Shown: in pieces, positions 24,600 to 37,084 of the stretch
Layout: each line of letters opens with the position of its first letter
How positions within the stretch are numbered: position 1 is the first letter of the stretch
NCBI GenBank assembly: GCA_949752735.1
Contig: OX457037.1
Span: forward strand, 18,427,539-18,491,538
Direction of reading: 5' to 3'
Source of the DNA: Lumbricus terrestris
Lineage: Eukaryota > Annelida > Clitellata > Crassiclitellata > Lumbricidae
Length of the DNA stretch: 64,000 bases
Program-made: the position numbers and the translations under genes
Notes under the pieces: model-generated
Seen by the model: only the letters and a program-made list of their open reading frames with translations
Told to the model about the DNA's origin: nothing
Database searches by the model: none

Positions 24600-27500
24600 C
24601 AGATCATAATTAACTGCTAGAATGATGTACTGAAGATGAGTGCAGGCGAACGGATATATAATAAACTGGTTAAGTACATGTAGGTCAGGTCTAGGCGACC
24701 TGATGTGAACAGCAGCGCAATTATATTTGGCCTTGCAATAGGCTACCAACAGAATTATCCAACTTACTATTTACTACGCGACATCGGCTTGCTGAATATC
24801 CACGAGTGTGCGTCAAACAGTTGTTATTCAGGCCCTGGCATCTCCCAATAGAGATGTATGAGAACATTTCGAGATGTGCCTTTAGTGAATTAGAATTGTT
24901 TTTGCTCTATATACTGGATCAATGCTTGTGTTGTGAATGGATTATTTTTGCTTACTATAAGTGTCTACTGACATGGGCATGCGAAGTGAAATATAGCAGT
25001 CCAGACATTTTACTCTATTACAGGCAGCAATATAGGTTGGAAATGTTAACGAGTTAATTTAATTGGTATGCGAGATAATGCGACTGTTGTCCCACTGCGA
25101 GATGATCCGCATATTCTATGGTTCGCGTCTAGGAACCTTACTCATCACAGACAACTATAATAGCGACGAATAGCCTCCCTTTAGATTTCCTTCGAGTTTG
25201 TTTTGTCAAGAGCTGGATGTTTCGTGTTATTTCTCGAAGGTTTAGTAGCCTATTAGGTCGGGAGCGTCGCTGAAAGGTTTCCTTGAATTAATGAAACTTG
25301 AAAGTTTGATTAGTTAAAATAATTTGATGTCTTGTAAGAATTTAATTGGCTGTGTCGTCATTAGCGAAACTGGTCAACAGGATGAACCACAGTTCAGTGC
25401 TTTAAGTGTAGAAAGAGAAGTGTCTGGACAGTGGACACCCTTATCTTTCCATGCTGTGCTGGCCTAATAAGTGGCAGTACGTCGTCCAGATTTGAGAAAA
25501 AGTGCCTGGACGCCATCCATGATCGTCCAGTCGCACTTTAAACCCTAACACAGTTCTGATTTCAGTTGGACTATTTCTGGCAAATTGTGGATAATCGCGA
25601 GATATATTGTTGTCGAATTGAGCGTTGAGTGTAGTTGCGCTGATAATAATAATAGCAGTGGATCCATTATCACCGATCACCTGATTCTGATCAGATGAGT
25701 GTTGCACACCACGTGCGAATAATTTGATATTAATGTACGCCAACGTACAGCAAAAATAACGAACATGTAGGCCTATGTCTGTAGCAGGGAAAGATAACAC
25801 ATTTCGTACTTGCCTAAACTGTTGTACGTTGCCTGGCGTCTACGGTCCGCATTGTCTGGTTCACATGACTTGATCGTCGTCTATTTTCCATTCTTTCCGT
25901 TTCTACCTCTGTTGCTGTGAAGCTAAAATTCCGCCGTTTTTGTAGAACAGTGGCCTATAAATGCTTTATACTTTTTTCGCATTTCTTTTGACGAATGTTT
26001 TATCGTATAGGATACACCTATACAACCAGGGTTGAAGTGGGTGGGAACGGGTGGGAACGGCGTTCCAACTGCTGTCGAAATTCTTTGCATGTGTTCCCAC
26101 TGCTCACCATGCATGGAACCCTAGAAACACATGCGTCCCATTAAAACTTTTCTTCAGCGTTTTCTCACTCCTCACACATTCACACTGTCTTCCAAATCAC
26201 ATTGGCCACTGCTCACAACATCTGATGCGCTAATATTAATCAGTGGGCTCTCTATTTTCACGAACAGAAATCAGCAGTCAAGTGTTCAGAACCTTACTTT
26301 TTTGGGAGGGAATCCTGGTTTCGGGTGGGGTACAAATGCCCGTTCGGCGTTCGACGGAAGAGGGAGGTTTTTTGTTTCTTAGTATTTTTACTGTTGTAAT
26401 GTTTCTTCTCTGATTTTTTTCTGATGACCTTTTGTGAAGTCTGTGTATAGCAGATGTCTAATTTTGGGGGGATGGAATTGCCATTACTGATGGAACTTCT
26501 ACCCTGGAGATGCGCAGATTAAATGCCGGCAATTGTCTTATTTCTTTGTGTCTGTTAAATAAGTCTATTATTGCCAGTGCTCATCCGCCTGTAAAACTGC
26601 AAGCAAAGACTATAGAGCCGAAGCAAGAATGCTATTTAAACTTGAGAAACACTTACCGGTAACTAATATATTTGTTTTAGTAGCCTATAATAGGCTAATA
26701 CTTTGCGTAATTTACATTGAGTAGGCCTATATCAAGCAATTTGCGTGAGTACTTGTGAAATGCTATGTACATAGATTTATCGTAAATATATTAATTTTAT
26801 CAACACTTTTTATGTATGTTTTCACAACGTCTGTTAGCTAGCGATTTATGTGCGTGAATATGGTTATAAGCCTATATAGGCCTAGGCCCCTACATACAAT
26901 AATCAACAGGAAATAATCGTAGCCACATGCCATGTGAGATAGAGACCAACTCGTTGGTGATGGTATAATTGGATGAAATGTCTGGTTGCATTCTTCATGC
27001 AACGGAATTAGAAAAATGATTGCCAAGTGCAGTAGGCGTTCTATGGTCAAAGTTGTGCAAAAACGAATCTGCAATTCCCTTAATATAGAACAGGTGACTT
27101 TCAATTTAATGTCATCCAGGTAGTCATGAGTAAGGTGCAGGTATAGAATAGAACAATCACCTATGAAAGAAGCACAGACCCATTGCTATACTTGAACTAT
27201 CAAGTTTCAAGTTTCAACTTACAAGCATCCATCTTTCAAGATCACCATACGTGTAGGAATTCCCTGCGCTCTTCGTAAGTTAGAGAGACCACGCAGAAGT
27301 CAGGCTATGTAGTGAATTTCGCTGCAGCCTAGATTCTTCCGTCTGTCATACGGTCATACCTGATTCGAGGGACATCGCCGAGAATTCTCCAAATGATAAT
27401 GATTAGTAAGTATAAGAATGTGCTTGAACAGTGATTGATACCTCGATCTTTATAATAATAAATTGGCGTCAAGGAAAGGCAATCTTTTAAAAGTGTTAGA

Positions 27501-27720
27501 TGTTTTCGCACTTGGCTAGAAAGCCATCTTCCATGTCTGCCATGCGTCATATCTAACACTTAGCGACGTGAATATGCTGAAAGCGACTGATTCTGGGAGT
27601 TCGGAATCGAATATACAATGTACAATTTTTACATCTCGTCGTTAAAGACTTAGGCCTGGGTGTAAATAATATTATGACGTCATAAATTTCGGTGCGACCT
27701 TCAATTATTGCGGACGAAGA
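24600..27720. other. no recognised gene
   Basis: Three kilobases without a recognisable coding region. CAGGGTTGAAGTGGGTGGGA at 26028 looks like a transposon end but no partner was found. ORFs at 25441-25800 (minus) and 26838-27104 (minus) have no similarity I recognise. Confidence 0.4.
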
Positions 27721-27727
27721 TACACGA

Positions 27728-27987
<260 letters not shown>

Positions 27988-28257
27988 ACCGTCACGGTCT
28001 TTCCTACCGCGGAAATTGGCTGAATGCATGGAGTAAAAGTTTATCTTCCGAGGGCAAAGTCGGGTTCAACTCGAATCGACCTCTCACCTGTCGAACCTAC
28101 CGCCGACCTGTCGAACCTACCACCGACCCTGTCGAGAACCGTCGAGGGTCCCTCGCTCTCCTTAAGAAAACGGTCGAGAATACCTCGCTCTCCATAATAA
28201 AATTATGCAAATGAGATGACGTACATGAGCTTCCGTTTTTGCAATAACATTTTCTAT

Positions 28258-28322
28258 GCTCGATTCGATTCGAATTGAATCGATGCTCGATTCGATTCGA
28301 TTCGAATTGAATCGATTCGAAT
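28258..28322. repeat. TTCGA-rich palindromic repeat
   Basis: Two units of GCTCGATTCGATTCG followed by AATTGAATCGA. The sequence is largely self-complementary. Confidence 0.85.
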
Positions 28323-28798
28323 GTACTTAATATCTGTGTAATATTAAGTGTTCTTGATAGGCTTTTATATTTAGTTAGGTAAACGTTTAGTTATATCAGA
28401 GTCTGTCTACAATCAACGCATTTGGTAAGTATTATATTAACTTTCGTCAAACTTGTAGTTGGCTTTGCGGTCAAACTAAACAATGGATAGTGTCTGTTTA
28501 ATATTGTAAATAATAACCCCACCCGTATCGGATTAGGTTGAAAACTGTGCGTAATAAAAACAACTGTACACGTGTTGTTTAAGCGTCCTAAATTATTCGT
28601 CATTGCATGGATTTTAGCTTTGGTGGATTACAAGTCGGTAATCCCGAAGACTGCGTGCCCGTATACAAAACAATAAGGCTGCCAAGGACTTAGCTAAAAT
28701 ACAGCGCTTCGACCTATCAGCTACAACCCATGATACAATGCGCTCAGTAAGCAAATAATCAACGCGAGCTCTAAGTAAAAAGGTTAGGTTAATAGAAA

Positions 28799-28859
28799 AT
28801 ATAAATGAGAGGAAACATACAGTAAATAGTATTTGCTGCATGTTTCCTCTCATTTATAT
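28799..28859. repeat. 20-bp perfect hairpin
   Basis: ATATAAATGAGAGGAAACAT (28799-28818) and its exact complement (28840-28859) are separated by 21 bases. Confidence 0.9.
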
Positions 28860-28894
28860 TAAAATAGAGCGCTGCGGCCTTAGCTTCAAATTTA

Positions 28895-29473
28895 GGCATA
28901 CCTGGGAACGGCGGTCCCAAATTATAAAATTCCATAAATCGATAGTGCGGAGTATTGGATGGGCAAAAAGTGTGGGTTTTTCATCCAGCATCCATTTCTT
29001 AAGCGTTTCTTCATCAATTCAGCTTCTATTTCAGATGTAGAAATACCTTCATCCAGCTTCTATTTCTCATGCGTTATTTTCGTCAATCCAGCTTCTATTT
29101 CTCATGCGTTATTTTCGTCAATCCAGCTTCTATTTCTCATGCGTTATTTTCGTCAATCCAGCTTCTATTTCACTTGCGGTTTTTTCATTTCACCTGTAAA
29201 GGGTCTTCATCCAGCTTCTATTTCACTTGCGTTTTTCATCAATCCAGCCTCCATTTCACCTGTAAAAGGTCATCATCCAGCTTCTATTTCTCAAGCGTAG
29301 TAGTGCAGCATTACAAACAGCTCGTGACGCTGGAGGTCTGCTGGTCGTTTTATAAGTGTGGAGTGCAAAAGAAACATCGTTTCTATGCGCCCATCCTATA
29401 TACCGCGCTATTACGACACGTCAAGTTGATTTATTCAATGTAATAATTTGGGACCGCCGTTCCCAGGTATGCC
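28895..29473. mobile_element. foldback element 1 with minisatellite core
   Basis: An exact 8-bp duplication CAAATTTA (28887-28894 and 29474-29481) flanks inverted repeats of about 31 bases starting GGCATACCTGGGAACGGCGG. The interior (about 28975-29300) is a tandem array built on TCATCCAGCTTCTATTTC and CATGCGTTATTTTCGTCAAT. The same core occurs in two other foldback elements at 54250 and 55712. Confidence 0.85.
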
Positions 29474-29624
29474 CAAATTTATATTTACTCGTATTTACTA
29501 AATACGAGTAAATATAAATTCGAAGCTATGACCGCAGCGCTCTATTTTAGCGATTTCTTGAGCGACCATAGTGTTTACATGTACGGGCATGCAGTCTTCG
29601 GGATTACCCAAGTGGCACTGATGC

Positions 29625-30150
29625 TTGCCAAATAGAAGTCGGGTGCGGCCCAATTTCCCGAAATCCGAATAGAACTTTGGCCGGATAGCCGAAACAATGT
29701 TCACAGAACCTATTTATTTCTAAACATTACAGCTGTGCTATAAATGAATACTTAATTGGTCCATTATGCCATGTCTTCAATTTAACTCCGAATAATTTTA
29801 ACGGATTCGGCCGCTTTCTATTATTAAACTGTTTAAGGGGAATCGGACTTTTGCGTATGTTCAGTGTTTGCGGGCGTCGGAAATTCTGGTTGATCGACAA
29901 AAAATAATTGCTTTTATGTTTAAGACGTTCTCACAAAGCAATACTAAATCAACAGACATAAGTAATTAATCTGAAAATAATCTTAAACTGATTTCATTAT
30001 GTGTGTTATTAAATAGAAGTTGTATTTATGAAAATAATTATTACTTTAATTATTACTTATAAAATGTTTGGATTGATAGAAAGATTTTACCATAAGAAGA
30101 AACCGGATAAAAGAATCTTCCCAAATTAGAAGTTGAATTTATGAAATATG
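29625..30150. other. no gene seen
   Basis: AT-rich sequence of no recognised type. Confidence 0.4.
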
Positions 30151-30152
30151 GT

Positions 30153-30305
30153 AGTGCTTCTATGATAAAGTAATTTAGAATGCTTTAGAAGCTAAAGGTG
30201 TACCTTAAGAATAAAAACTATCCTAAATCTTATTGGATATGGACCTAAATCAGAACATTATATCTCAACCATTAATTAGCACTCATATTCAAGGCTGTGA
30301 ATAAT
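30153..30305 (+). repeat. 153-bp near-identical dispersed repeat, copy 1
   Basis: Aligns without gaps to 46715-46867 in the same orientation with only a handful of mismatches. The first 70-plus bases are identical. It has no inverted ends and the family is unknown. Confidence 0.9.
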
Positions 30306-30489
30306 TTCTTATCGTGCCCGGTTGTTAAAAGTGCAATCATTAACATATGCTGAGTTTGATAATGTTTTAAATTAGTGTTGATTTAACATTGAATTTAACA
30401 GGTTTTATGAAAATAACTGTTCCCATCTGTGAAAGTTGCCTTTATTACCGGTATATTGTTGGCCTCTTTGCTGGCTGTCATGTATGTAT

Positions 30490-30530
30490 GAGCAATAATT
30501 GTTATAGCGCCCCTTCAAGAAACACCTAAA
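30490..30530 (-). mobile_element. SINE family 1 tail fragment
   Basis: ATTGTTATAGCGCCCCTTCAAG is the complement of the family 1 tail, as at 40250. The rest of the element is missing. Confidence 0.5.
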
Positions 30531-30599
30531 TGTAATATATGTGCATATTACCCCGATTACATATTATTATTATAATTATTATCATATTACGATATAAAT

Positions 30600-30935
30600 A
30601 TTATTACAGGTTACGGGATAACAAATGAAAGCATCAGAGAAAGGACGGGTCAGAAGAAACTGAAGAGTGACATCAGGAAGATGCGACTAAAGTGGATGGG
30701 ACACGTGATAAGAATGGATCAGAATTGAAGAGCCAAGCAAGCAACGACCTATGTCCTTGAAAAGGAAACTCGGAAGAGAAACTTGGAAAAACTTGATGGA
30801 GACTCTAAATGATTTTCGATGTCTGGAGACGAGATGACGATGGACAGAGAGGAATGGATAAAATGCGTTACTGATGTGCAGCTCTGCGCGGGAAGGTCTA
30901 AAGTAAGGACGACGTAAATTTGTAACGCATGCAAG
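30600..30935 (+). pseudogene. LINE ORF2 C-terminus remnant, RTE-like
   Basis: The plus strand reads ITNESIRERTGQKKLKSDIR, then RLKWMGHVIRMD, then a KRK.GR..W segment. This is the usual C-terminal tail of an endonuclease-reverse transcriptase LINE. Stop codons and shifts break it. Related 3' ends occur at 36545-36620 and 48550-48690, all ending near AAGTAAGTAAG-like sequence. Confidence 0.7.
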
Positions 30936-31084
30936 ATCACATTGAAATTTGAATCTGAGTCGTCAGCAGAATATGGAGTTAAATATCTATGTATAGAGTT
31001 TGTAGTGACTGAGGGTTAAGGAGGTGTACTTAGTGCAGAGGGATCCGATTTGTAGGTCAGACAGGCCAATATAAATTTTATCTG

Positions 31085-31420
31085 GAACTCAACAGGAAGC
31101 CAATGCAGCTGATTTAGCCCTAGTCTTAGTGCTCACCACTTCTGCTCCTTTCATTCGACTAAGTAAAGTGTGCTCTCAATTCATTTTGCTCGTGCTTCCA
31201 AGTTCCACTATTAAGAGTCTGTGTTGTAGCACCCTCAAACTGGGATGGCCTCCCCTTTGACGCTATGCTCTCTTTCTAGAACTTCTTCACAGGCATTCCT
31301 CTGAATCTTAAGACAGTTTTATTTAGCCGTTTTGGGGTTGGGAGAGCCTCTGAGCAGTCCTCTTAGAGAGGCGCTATACAAATGCATTTAATGATTGAAT
31401 GAATGATAAAATAGGACTCA
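31085..31420 (+). pseudogene. LINE 3' end with GAAT tail
   Basis: The degraded C-terminal coding part is followed by GAGCCTCTGAGCAGTCCTCT, then AGAGGCGCTATACAAATGC and a TGAATGAATGA tail. This is the common plan of non-LTR 3' ends here. Confidence 0.65.
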
Positions 31421-31460
31421 GGAACTAGTTCTAGTGTAATACGCAGCACTACCCTGGCTA

Positions 31461-32690
31461 ATGGGTCATTCTGTGCCAAATCAAAAAAATTCAACTTTTC
31501 CCCACACTCCGACTCAGATTTTCTTGATTTTTTCACAAAAAATCAATTATCATCTGGCATGAAAAACTGGAAAGTTTCAAGTGTTTATTGCGAAAGCTGA
31601 CTAATAGTTATGGGGTACTGAAGTTGGTGGGGGTAAGCTGAAAAGTAAACGCGAATTTGCGTCTGCGAAATTTTTCTCATTTTCAGACGCCAATAACTTT
31701 GGGAGCTAGAGCAGCTACACTCATTTGGTTTTCAGTTTTCAGTACTGAGTGTTGCATAGATTTACATGGTCGAGTAACATTTGCTCTCTTTGACATGATG
31801 AATTAATAATAATTTTTGAAAAGTGTCCAAATATTTCTTGCCTAGTCAATTTTTGTCATGTTTGCAGACACACTACACAGGCAAGACATGCAAGAAAGGA
31901 ATAATTTTTGTGTGGTTTTATTCATCTACTGGTGTAGTTGTAAATTTATGTGAAATTTATTTGTCTTTTGGTATACAGGAACTGCTGTGGCAACCTACCA
32001 AAAAGCCTTCATCTCCGTGACAGTGGTCACTTTCAGCTGACCAAATGGGCATGTGGGACACCTGATAAACAAGTAAAATATACATCATTGGAAAGCCTGA
32101 AGAAAAACCTTTTTTTTCATTGATACTAATTTCCTGATGGTCTTCTTCAGTTAACTCGCTAAATTATTATTTTTAAATTCGTGATTTTTGATCGTGAATT
32201 TGCGTCTGCTAATTTTTTGGCGTTTTCAGATGCCAATAACTTTTTATCTAAACCAGCTACACACATTTGGTTTTCAGTTTTCAGTACTGCATGTTGCATA
32301 GATTTGCATGGTCAAGTAACATTTGCTCTCTTTGACATGAGGAATTCATAATAATTTTTGAAAAGTGATGAAATATATCGTTCCGAGTTAATTTTTGTCA
32401 TGTTTACAGACACACTACACTGGCAAGACATGCAAGAAAGGAATAATTTTTGTGTGGTTTTATTCATCTAATGGTGTAGTTGTAAATGTGCAATTTATGT
32501 GTTTTTTGATCTACAATATCTGCTGCTGCACCTTGCCAAAAAAGCCTTCATTACTGTGACGAATATCACGGAGATGACGTGTTTTGGCAAGGTGCTACAG
32601 CAGTTCCTGGAGACCAAAACATAAATAACTTGCCCATAAAGAATTAAAAACTCATTTCCATTTCTCAAGGTATGACACTATTAACGCAAC
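31461..32690. repeat. partly inverted element with 540-bp duplicated unit
   Basis: Units 31653-32021 and 32196-32560 are direct repeats about 543 bases apart. They share GACACACTACAC.GGCAAGACATGC and GGAATAATTTTTGTGTGG. A third, inverted fragment (about 32565-32630) matches the end of each unit. The left start GTCATTCTGTGCCAAATC looks like a transposon terminus, but I could not fix the right end. Confidence 0.7.
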
Positions 32691-32694
32691 TTCC

Positions 32695-33310
32695 CAACTT
32701 GTATGCAGACTGATATTGTGTAATTGTTCCTTTTAAAGTGGTCATGTTGGGTTTCGAAGGTCATTTACGATGAATTAAAATACAGAATTGTTTTGGAACT
32801 TCTTTTATGTCTAGGCCTACAGTACAGTATGTGTATAGTGTTATAATGCAATTTTGTTAAAATTTCAAAATAATAAATAACAATACATAGCTGTGCGGAG
32901 TAGTGGGTTATGAACAAACACACAAACTGCAGTAGGATATAGAACAATGTTCATAATTATGGTCGGAGGATTAGCACATGCTCTGTTATTTTGAAAAAGT
33001 GCCGCAGTTATGGACATGCGAAAGAGAAACAACAAATGGTGTAAGGTATTGACAGTGAGCAAGGAAAAAGGGACCTATTGGCAGGCTCGCTCCGAGGGTG
33101 TGTGGCCAAGGCAGAAACGGATCCCTAAGCAAATTTTATGGAGCTGATTTTTTATTTTATTATTACTTAATTTCTTACGCATGCAAGGTCACATCAGAAT
33201 GCTAATCTGAGGCGCCCATAGTCAGTCACCAAAGGAAGACGCACTTAGATAGCCAAATACTTAAAAGCCAAGTGTTTCCGTTCAATACAATGACACTACC
33301 ATATGTAGGC
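32695..33310. other. no gene seen
   Basis: AT-rich sequence. Positions 33315-33530 resemble the interior of the element at 3302-4439 (GCCCCTGTGGAAAATT, then AAAATTTGCATTTA). Confidence 0.4.
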
Positions 33311-33514
33311 CTATTCATTGATGCCCCCATATATAAGCAACAGCTTGCCCCTGTGGAAAATTAACACTTTTTAAAAACAAATATGTTTTGGTTTTTGATA
33401 AATTTCTTTGCGCCAAAGCACTAATGATGCTAATTATTCACAAAGTGATACAGAAAAATTTGCATTTATACAATAAAATACAACTGAAATTTGATAATGC
33501 CTTCCTTACAAAGC

Positions 33515-33871
33515 TCAGAAGTGCACATCAAAGCTCTGCAGACAATAATTAATAAGTATAGGCCTAGTTTGACTGGAAAAGATAAGTTTCAGTTTGTAGT
33601 GAGAGACAATTTTGCTAAAAGAGACTAACGAATATGAGAATGCAGAGTTCCAAATGAATGGACCAGCAAATGTGAAAGAACGGTGACCAAAGACAAGACG
33701 TGTACCAGGAACAACATACCTTTCAATGTGTGACCATAGATGACAAGTAGCATGACATTTGATCTGTGCACGCTTAGTACATGAATAGTGCCAGCTTGAA
33801 ACGAAATCAAACAGGAAGCCAGAGTAAACAATGAAGAGTATGTGTGATGTTGTCTCAGTAAGAGAATCCAA
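33515..33871 (-). pseudogene. LINE reverse transcriptase C-terminus
   Basis: The minus-strand frame holds the usual end pattern of non-LTR polyproteins: VVPGTRLVFGHRSFTFAGPF, then IWNSAFSYSL, then KIVSHYKLKLIF. The WNSLP-type motif is decayed (WNSAFS). The reverse transcriptase core is missing. Confidence 0.65.
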
Positions 33872-34019
33872 GACAGTCTTGCAGCTTTATGAAGTATTCT
33901 ATTTGGAAGAAGCAGAGCGCATTGTGCGAGACCGTGCAGTACAGAGCTGCAGTAGTCAAGTCGTGTCAGAATAAGTATTTAGACACCTCTGTGAACAACA
34001 TACAACGGCAAACGCTGCT

Positions 34020-34250
34020 TTATTTGTTTGTCTGTGCACTTGTTACAACGACCCCCTTCAACATTGCTACTCAAAAGCGCTCCCGACTACAGCGTGGACA
34101 CTGCATTGGAGTTTCACGCTAAAGCGCTGAGCATTTGCGAGTGAAGGACTTGCCCAAGAAGGTCCCTATGAAGCGGCTTGAGCTGGATTCGAACCTGCAA
34201 CCCTCCAGCTGCAAGGCAACCAACATACCCACCACGACACCACACCCATA
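34020..34250 (-). mobile_element. tRNA-derived SINE, family 1, copy 2
   Basis: The reverse complement aligns along its full length with 2262-2495. It has a TGGTGTCGTGGTGGG A-box region, B-box GGTTCGAATCC, CTTGGGCAAGTCCTTCACTC and tail GTTGTAACAAGTGCACA. Confidence 0.8.
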
Positions 34251-34254
34251 ATTG

Positions 34255-35410
34255 CCTTACAATTAAAAACCCACCTTGTTGCTTGACTCCTGTCAATCAC
34301 ATGTGCTCAGATTTCATCAGGATTCACGAGCATTTTGCCGGAAATGACATTTAAGGACAAATGTTATATTTATGTAATTTTGCTGTTGTAAAGAGCAGCA
34401 AAGTTAGAATTATGTAACACAGCTTAATTTAAACTGTTTCAGTACAAACTTTAAGGTTATTAACTTCGTATTAATTTTTTTGAATAAATGAATTAATAAA
34501 AAAAATGAAAAATTAAAGCAATGAATAAATTTATTTTTCACATAACTTCATCTGACGTGTGTAAGCCCCTACAAAGTTTTTAGGTACCAGGTAGACCCGA
34601 AGCTGCAATCTAAAAAAATACATCTGGCTTACAGAAAAATTTGGCTGATCGCTGGCTTAGACACGTTATTTTATGCGTAAACTCAGAATTACGGCTGAAA
34701 TTCAGCTACCTTTTAAATAAGGCTCAGAAGCCAACTGTCAACTAATGGTCAACACTTAAAAAAAGTAAATCTATCTTTCGAAATAAATCAAATATATGTA
34801 CATCTACAGTGTTCCTCTCAAAGAGCTGCATTTATTTTAATTTATAATTGTCGCCGACAAAACATACAAACTTGAACTTTTGCTATTTCTAATTGAACCC
34901 CTACTGGAAAACATGCATTCCTCTGGCACAGATGTGGCATGTGCATATGAGCTAGTTTGCTCTCTACAAGAAAGTGTCCAGACTTGGCATTACTTTCCAA
35001 GAACTGAAGCACACCGTAACAGGTGAATGTCCTTCATGCCAGATAACTATCAACTTCTACTGCAACCTGCAACAACAACCATACAAAGTCCAATTAACAT
35101 CTACAAGTTATTGAATTAAAAATGGAGATTGTCTCAACAAAAGAATACATTGGTTTACCAAAAACTACATTTATTGACAATCACTCTTGGAATCTTTAGT
35201 AATGTTGCATAGCAATAATGTAATGTGCTTACAAGTTTGTATGCACTACTGATGGATCACTGAGCAAGAAATAAGTTACTTTGAAAGCATAAATGACAAA
35301 AAATTGACAGAAACACATGCACCTATATGTCGTGAAATCACATGGGACTGCTGTTTTTAAGCAAATATGGCATCAAAAAACAGAATCTGAATTTATGGCA
35401 ATACTTATAG
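34255..35410. other. no gene seen
   Basis: More than a kilobase of AT-rich sequence with no recognised feature. Confidence 0.45.
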
Positions 35411-35414
35411 ACAG

Positions 35415-35774
35415 TTGTAATTGTAATTGTAATCGTACATTTATATAGCGCCACTTCAAGATAACTCCTCAGAGGCGCTCCCGACCTGACACCAAACCAC
35501 AATCAAAGAGAATGGTTTTCAAACGTTTGCGGAAAAGGGGCAAAGAAAGACAAAGAAGTTCATTGCGGAGACTAATAGGTAACTTATTCCAGAAAGATGG
35601 ACCAACCATAGCAAAGCTTCTATGTAGCACTGTGGAAGATCGAGCCCTAGGGACAACCAGGTCACCATGCGTAGCAGAGCGAAGGAATCTACGGCCTGGG
35701 ATGGACAGCACAGGTACACAGAGTTCCATAAGATAGATCGGAGCTTGGCCTGCTAGGCAATTACGCATGAACAT
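35415..35774 (-). pseudogene. LINE reverse transcriptase C-terminus and 3' tail
   Basis: The ORF at 35469-35774 encodes the end of a non-LTR polyprotein: RNCLAGQAPIYLMELC, then LVVPRARSSTVLHRSFAMVG, then SFWNKLPISLRN and RKRLKTILF. It runs into a 3' tail with GAGGCGCTATATAAAT-type sequence and TTACAA repeats. It appears 5' truncated. Together with 39540-39935 it is the best-preserved LINE C-terminus in the window. Confidence 0.8.
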
Positions 35775-35779
35775 TAAAA

Positions 35780-36540
35780 TTATATTTATAGTCTCACTTT
35801 AACTAAGCAATCGGCAAAAATAGAAGTTAATGGAAATTAACATAGCAATATTCAATTTGAACCAGCTAAAATCAATATCAGTGGAAAACGGGTAGACTGT
35901 TCAAAGGACAATTAATTATCTCTTTCTCTCATTCTATATCTTATAGCGCATTATGAAGCCTTGTTTTAGGTCAACTCCTATAATTCGCATGTCATAATTT
36001 TCAGGCTTTTTACCTTTCGCCTTCCATTAGTTTCAAATAGCTTGTCCATGCTAAAATCACAAAATGTTCTTACAAGGAATTCTGAATTAATTTTTATATT
36101 TAATTAAATGAGTCGTTGGAAAAGCATACTTGTTATAAATCCACACCGCTTTCGGAGCTTCACGGTCCTGCGAATATGAGCAACATCGCAGCTGTGACCT
36201 TGGTGCTCTGGGCAGTAGTTCACCGACACAACACCTGAGTGTGACACAAGTAAATCCCATCTTTAATTGCATATATAATTTTATTTCAAATAAAAATTCT
36301 AAGAGAAATTCACTTTTCACCCGTTAGTGCCCAGCATCCAATATAATGGATTCTTAGAAAATACGTTATTAAATCAGGCAATTGTCAGTATAACAGGAGT
36401 GGAGGAGGTACGTTGCCAGGCCAGTACGAGAATTTTAAAAAATAACGGAGATCAGACTTTGATTTATGTGGACTTTGGGTTTGCAATAAGGACTTTACTA
36501 TGGCGTCCTGAAGTAAGACAATAGAGTTGAACACCCCATC
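35780..36540. other. no gene; LINE-tail fragment
   Basis: ATCTTATAGCGCATTATGAAG near 35938 may be a decayed minus-strand LINE tail. No coding region is recognised. Confidence 0.4.
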
Positions 36541-36544
36541 CCAC

Positions 36545-36620
36545 TGAAAATTCTCACCCTGCATTGCCCGATGTGCGGACCTGCATGGGATAGACCAAGT
36601 AGTAAGTAAGCCTAACATAG
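36545..36620 (+). mobile_element. LINE 3' fragment related to 30600 and 48550
   Basis: TTGCCCGATGTGCGGACCTGC and the AAGTAGTAAGTAAG ending match 48635-48690. Confidence 0.55.
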
Positions 36621-36849
36621 TAAATGAATGCTACAAATAATCAAAAACATTCTCCAAGCAGTGTATTATATAGCCAGCTTAACCTAAGCCAGTATTACCA
36701 CTGGGCTAGTGCCCTATGTCTATTGTCATGGACTGTATTTAAAGTACACATGTACATTGCTGGACATCCGTTTCATAATTACTCTACACATGTGTAACGT
36801 GTAACAGTACACAGAGAAATGGCCATGAGCCTATTAAAAGATTCTGTAT

Positions 36850-37050
36850 AATCGATGCCAAGCTCTTTCTCAGTGGCTGGCCCTAGAACCTGAAATGGGC
36901 TCCCTATTGCTCTCCGCCTGGTGCCTAGAGGTCACACCACTGTTTCTTTCTCGCTTAAAAACTGCCTTATTTAGCCGTTGTTGGACTTGGAGCGCTTCTT
37001 AGTAGTTTACCTTTAATGTGCGCTGTATAAAAAAATCAATAATAATAATA
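36850..37050 (+). pseudogene. LINE 3' end with AAT tail
   Basis: Decayed coding sequence (a GPRTWNGLP-type motif region, GTGCCTAGAGGTCACACCAC) is followed by GGAGCGCTTCTTAGTAGTTT, GTGCGCTGTATAAAA and an AAT tail. It closely matches 48290-48460. Confidence 0.7.
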
Positions 37051-37084
37051 ATAATTCACCACAATAAAATGTCATTACACACTG

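Larger units (their letters stand above)
28634..29620. repeat. inverted repeat with decayed ORF arms, split by a foldback element
   Basis: GGTAATCCCGAAGACTGC at about 28637 (+) is matched inverted at about 29590-29610. AAAATAGAGCGCTGCGG at 28860 is matched inverted at about 29537-29553. The shared arms encode a peptide fragment, GNPEDC.PV..T on the plus strand on the left and on the minus strand on the right (LGNPEDCMPVHVNTMVAQEI), then KIERCG.SF.F. A further palindrome, ATATTTACTCG...CGAGTAAATAT, lies at 29481-29515. The source gene is unknown to me. Confidence 0.6.
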
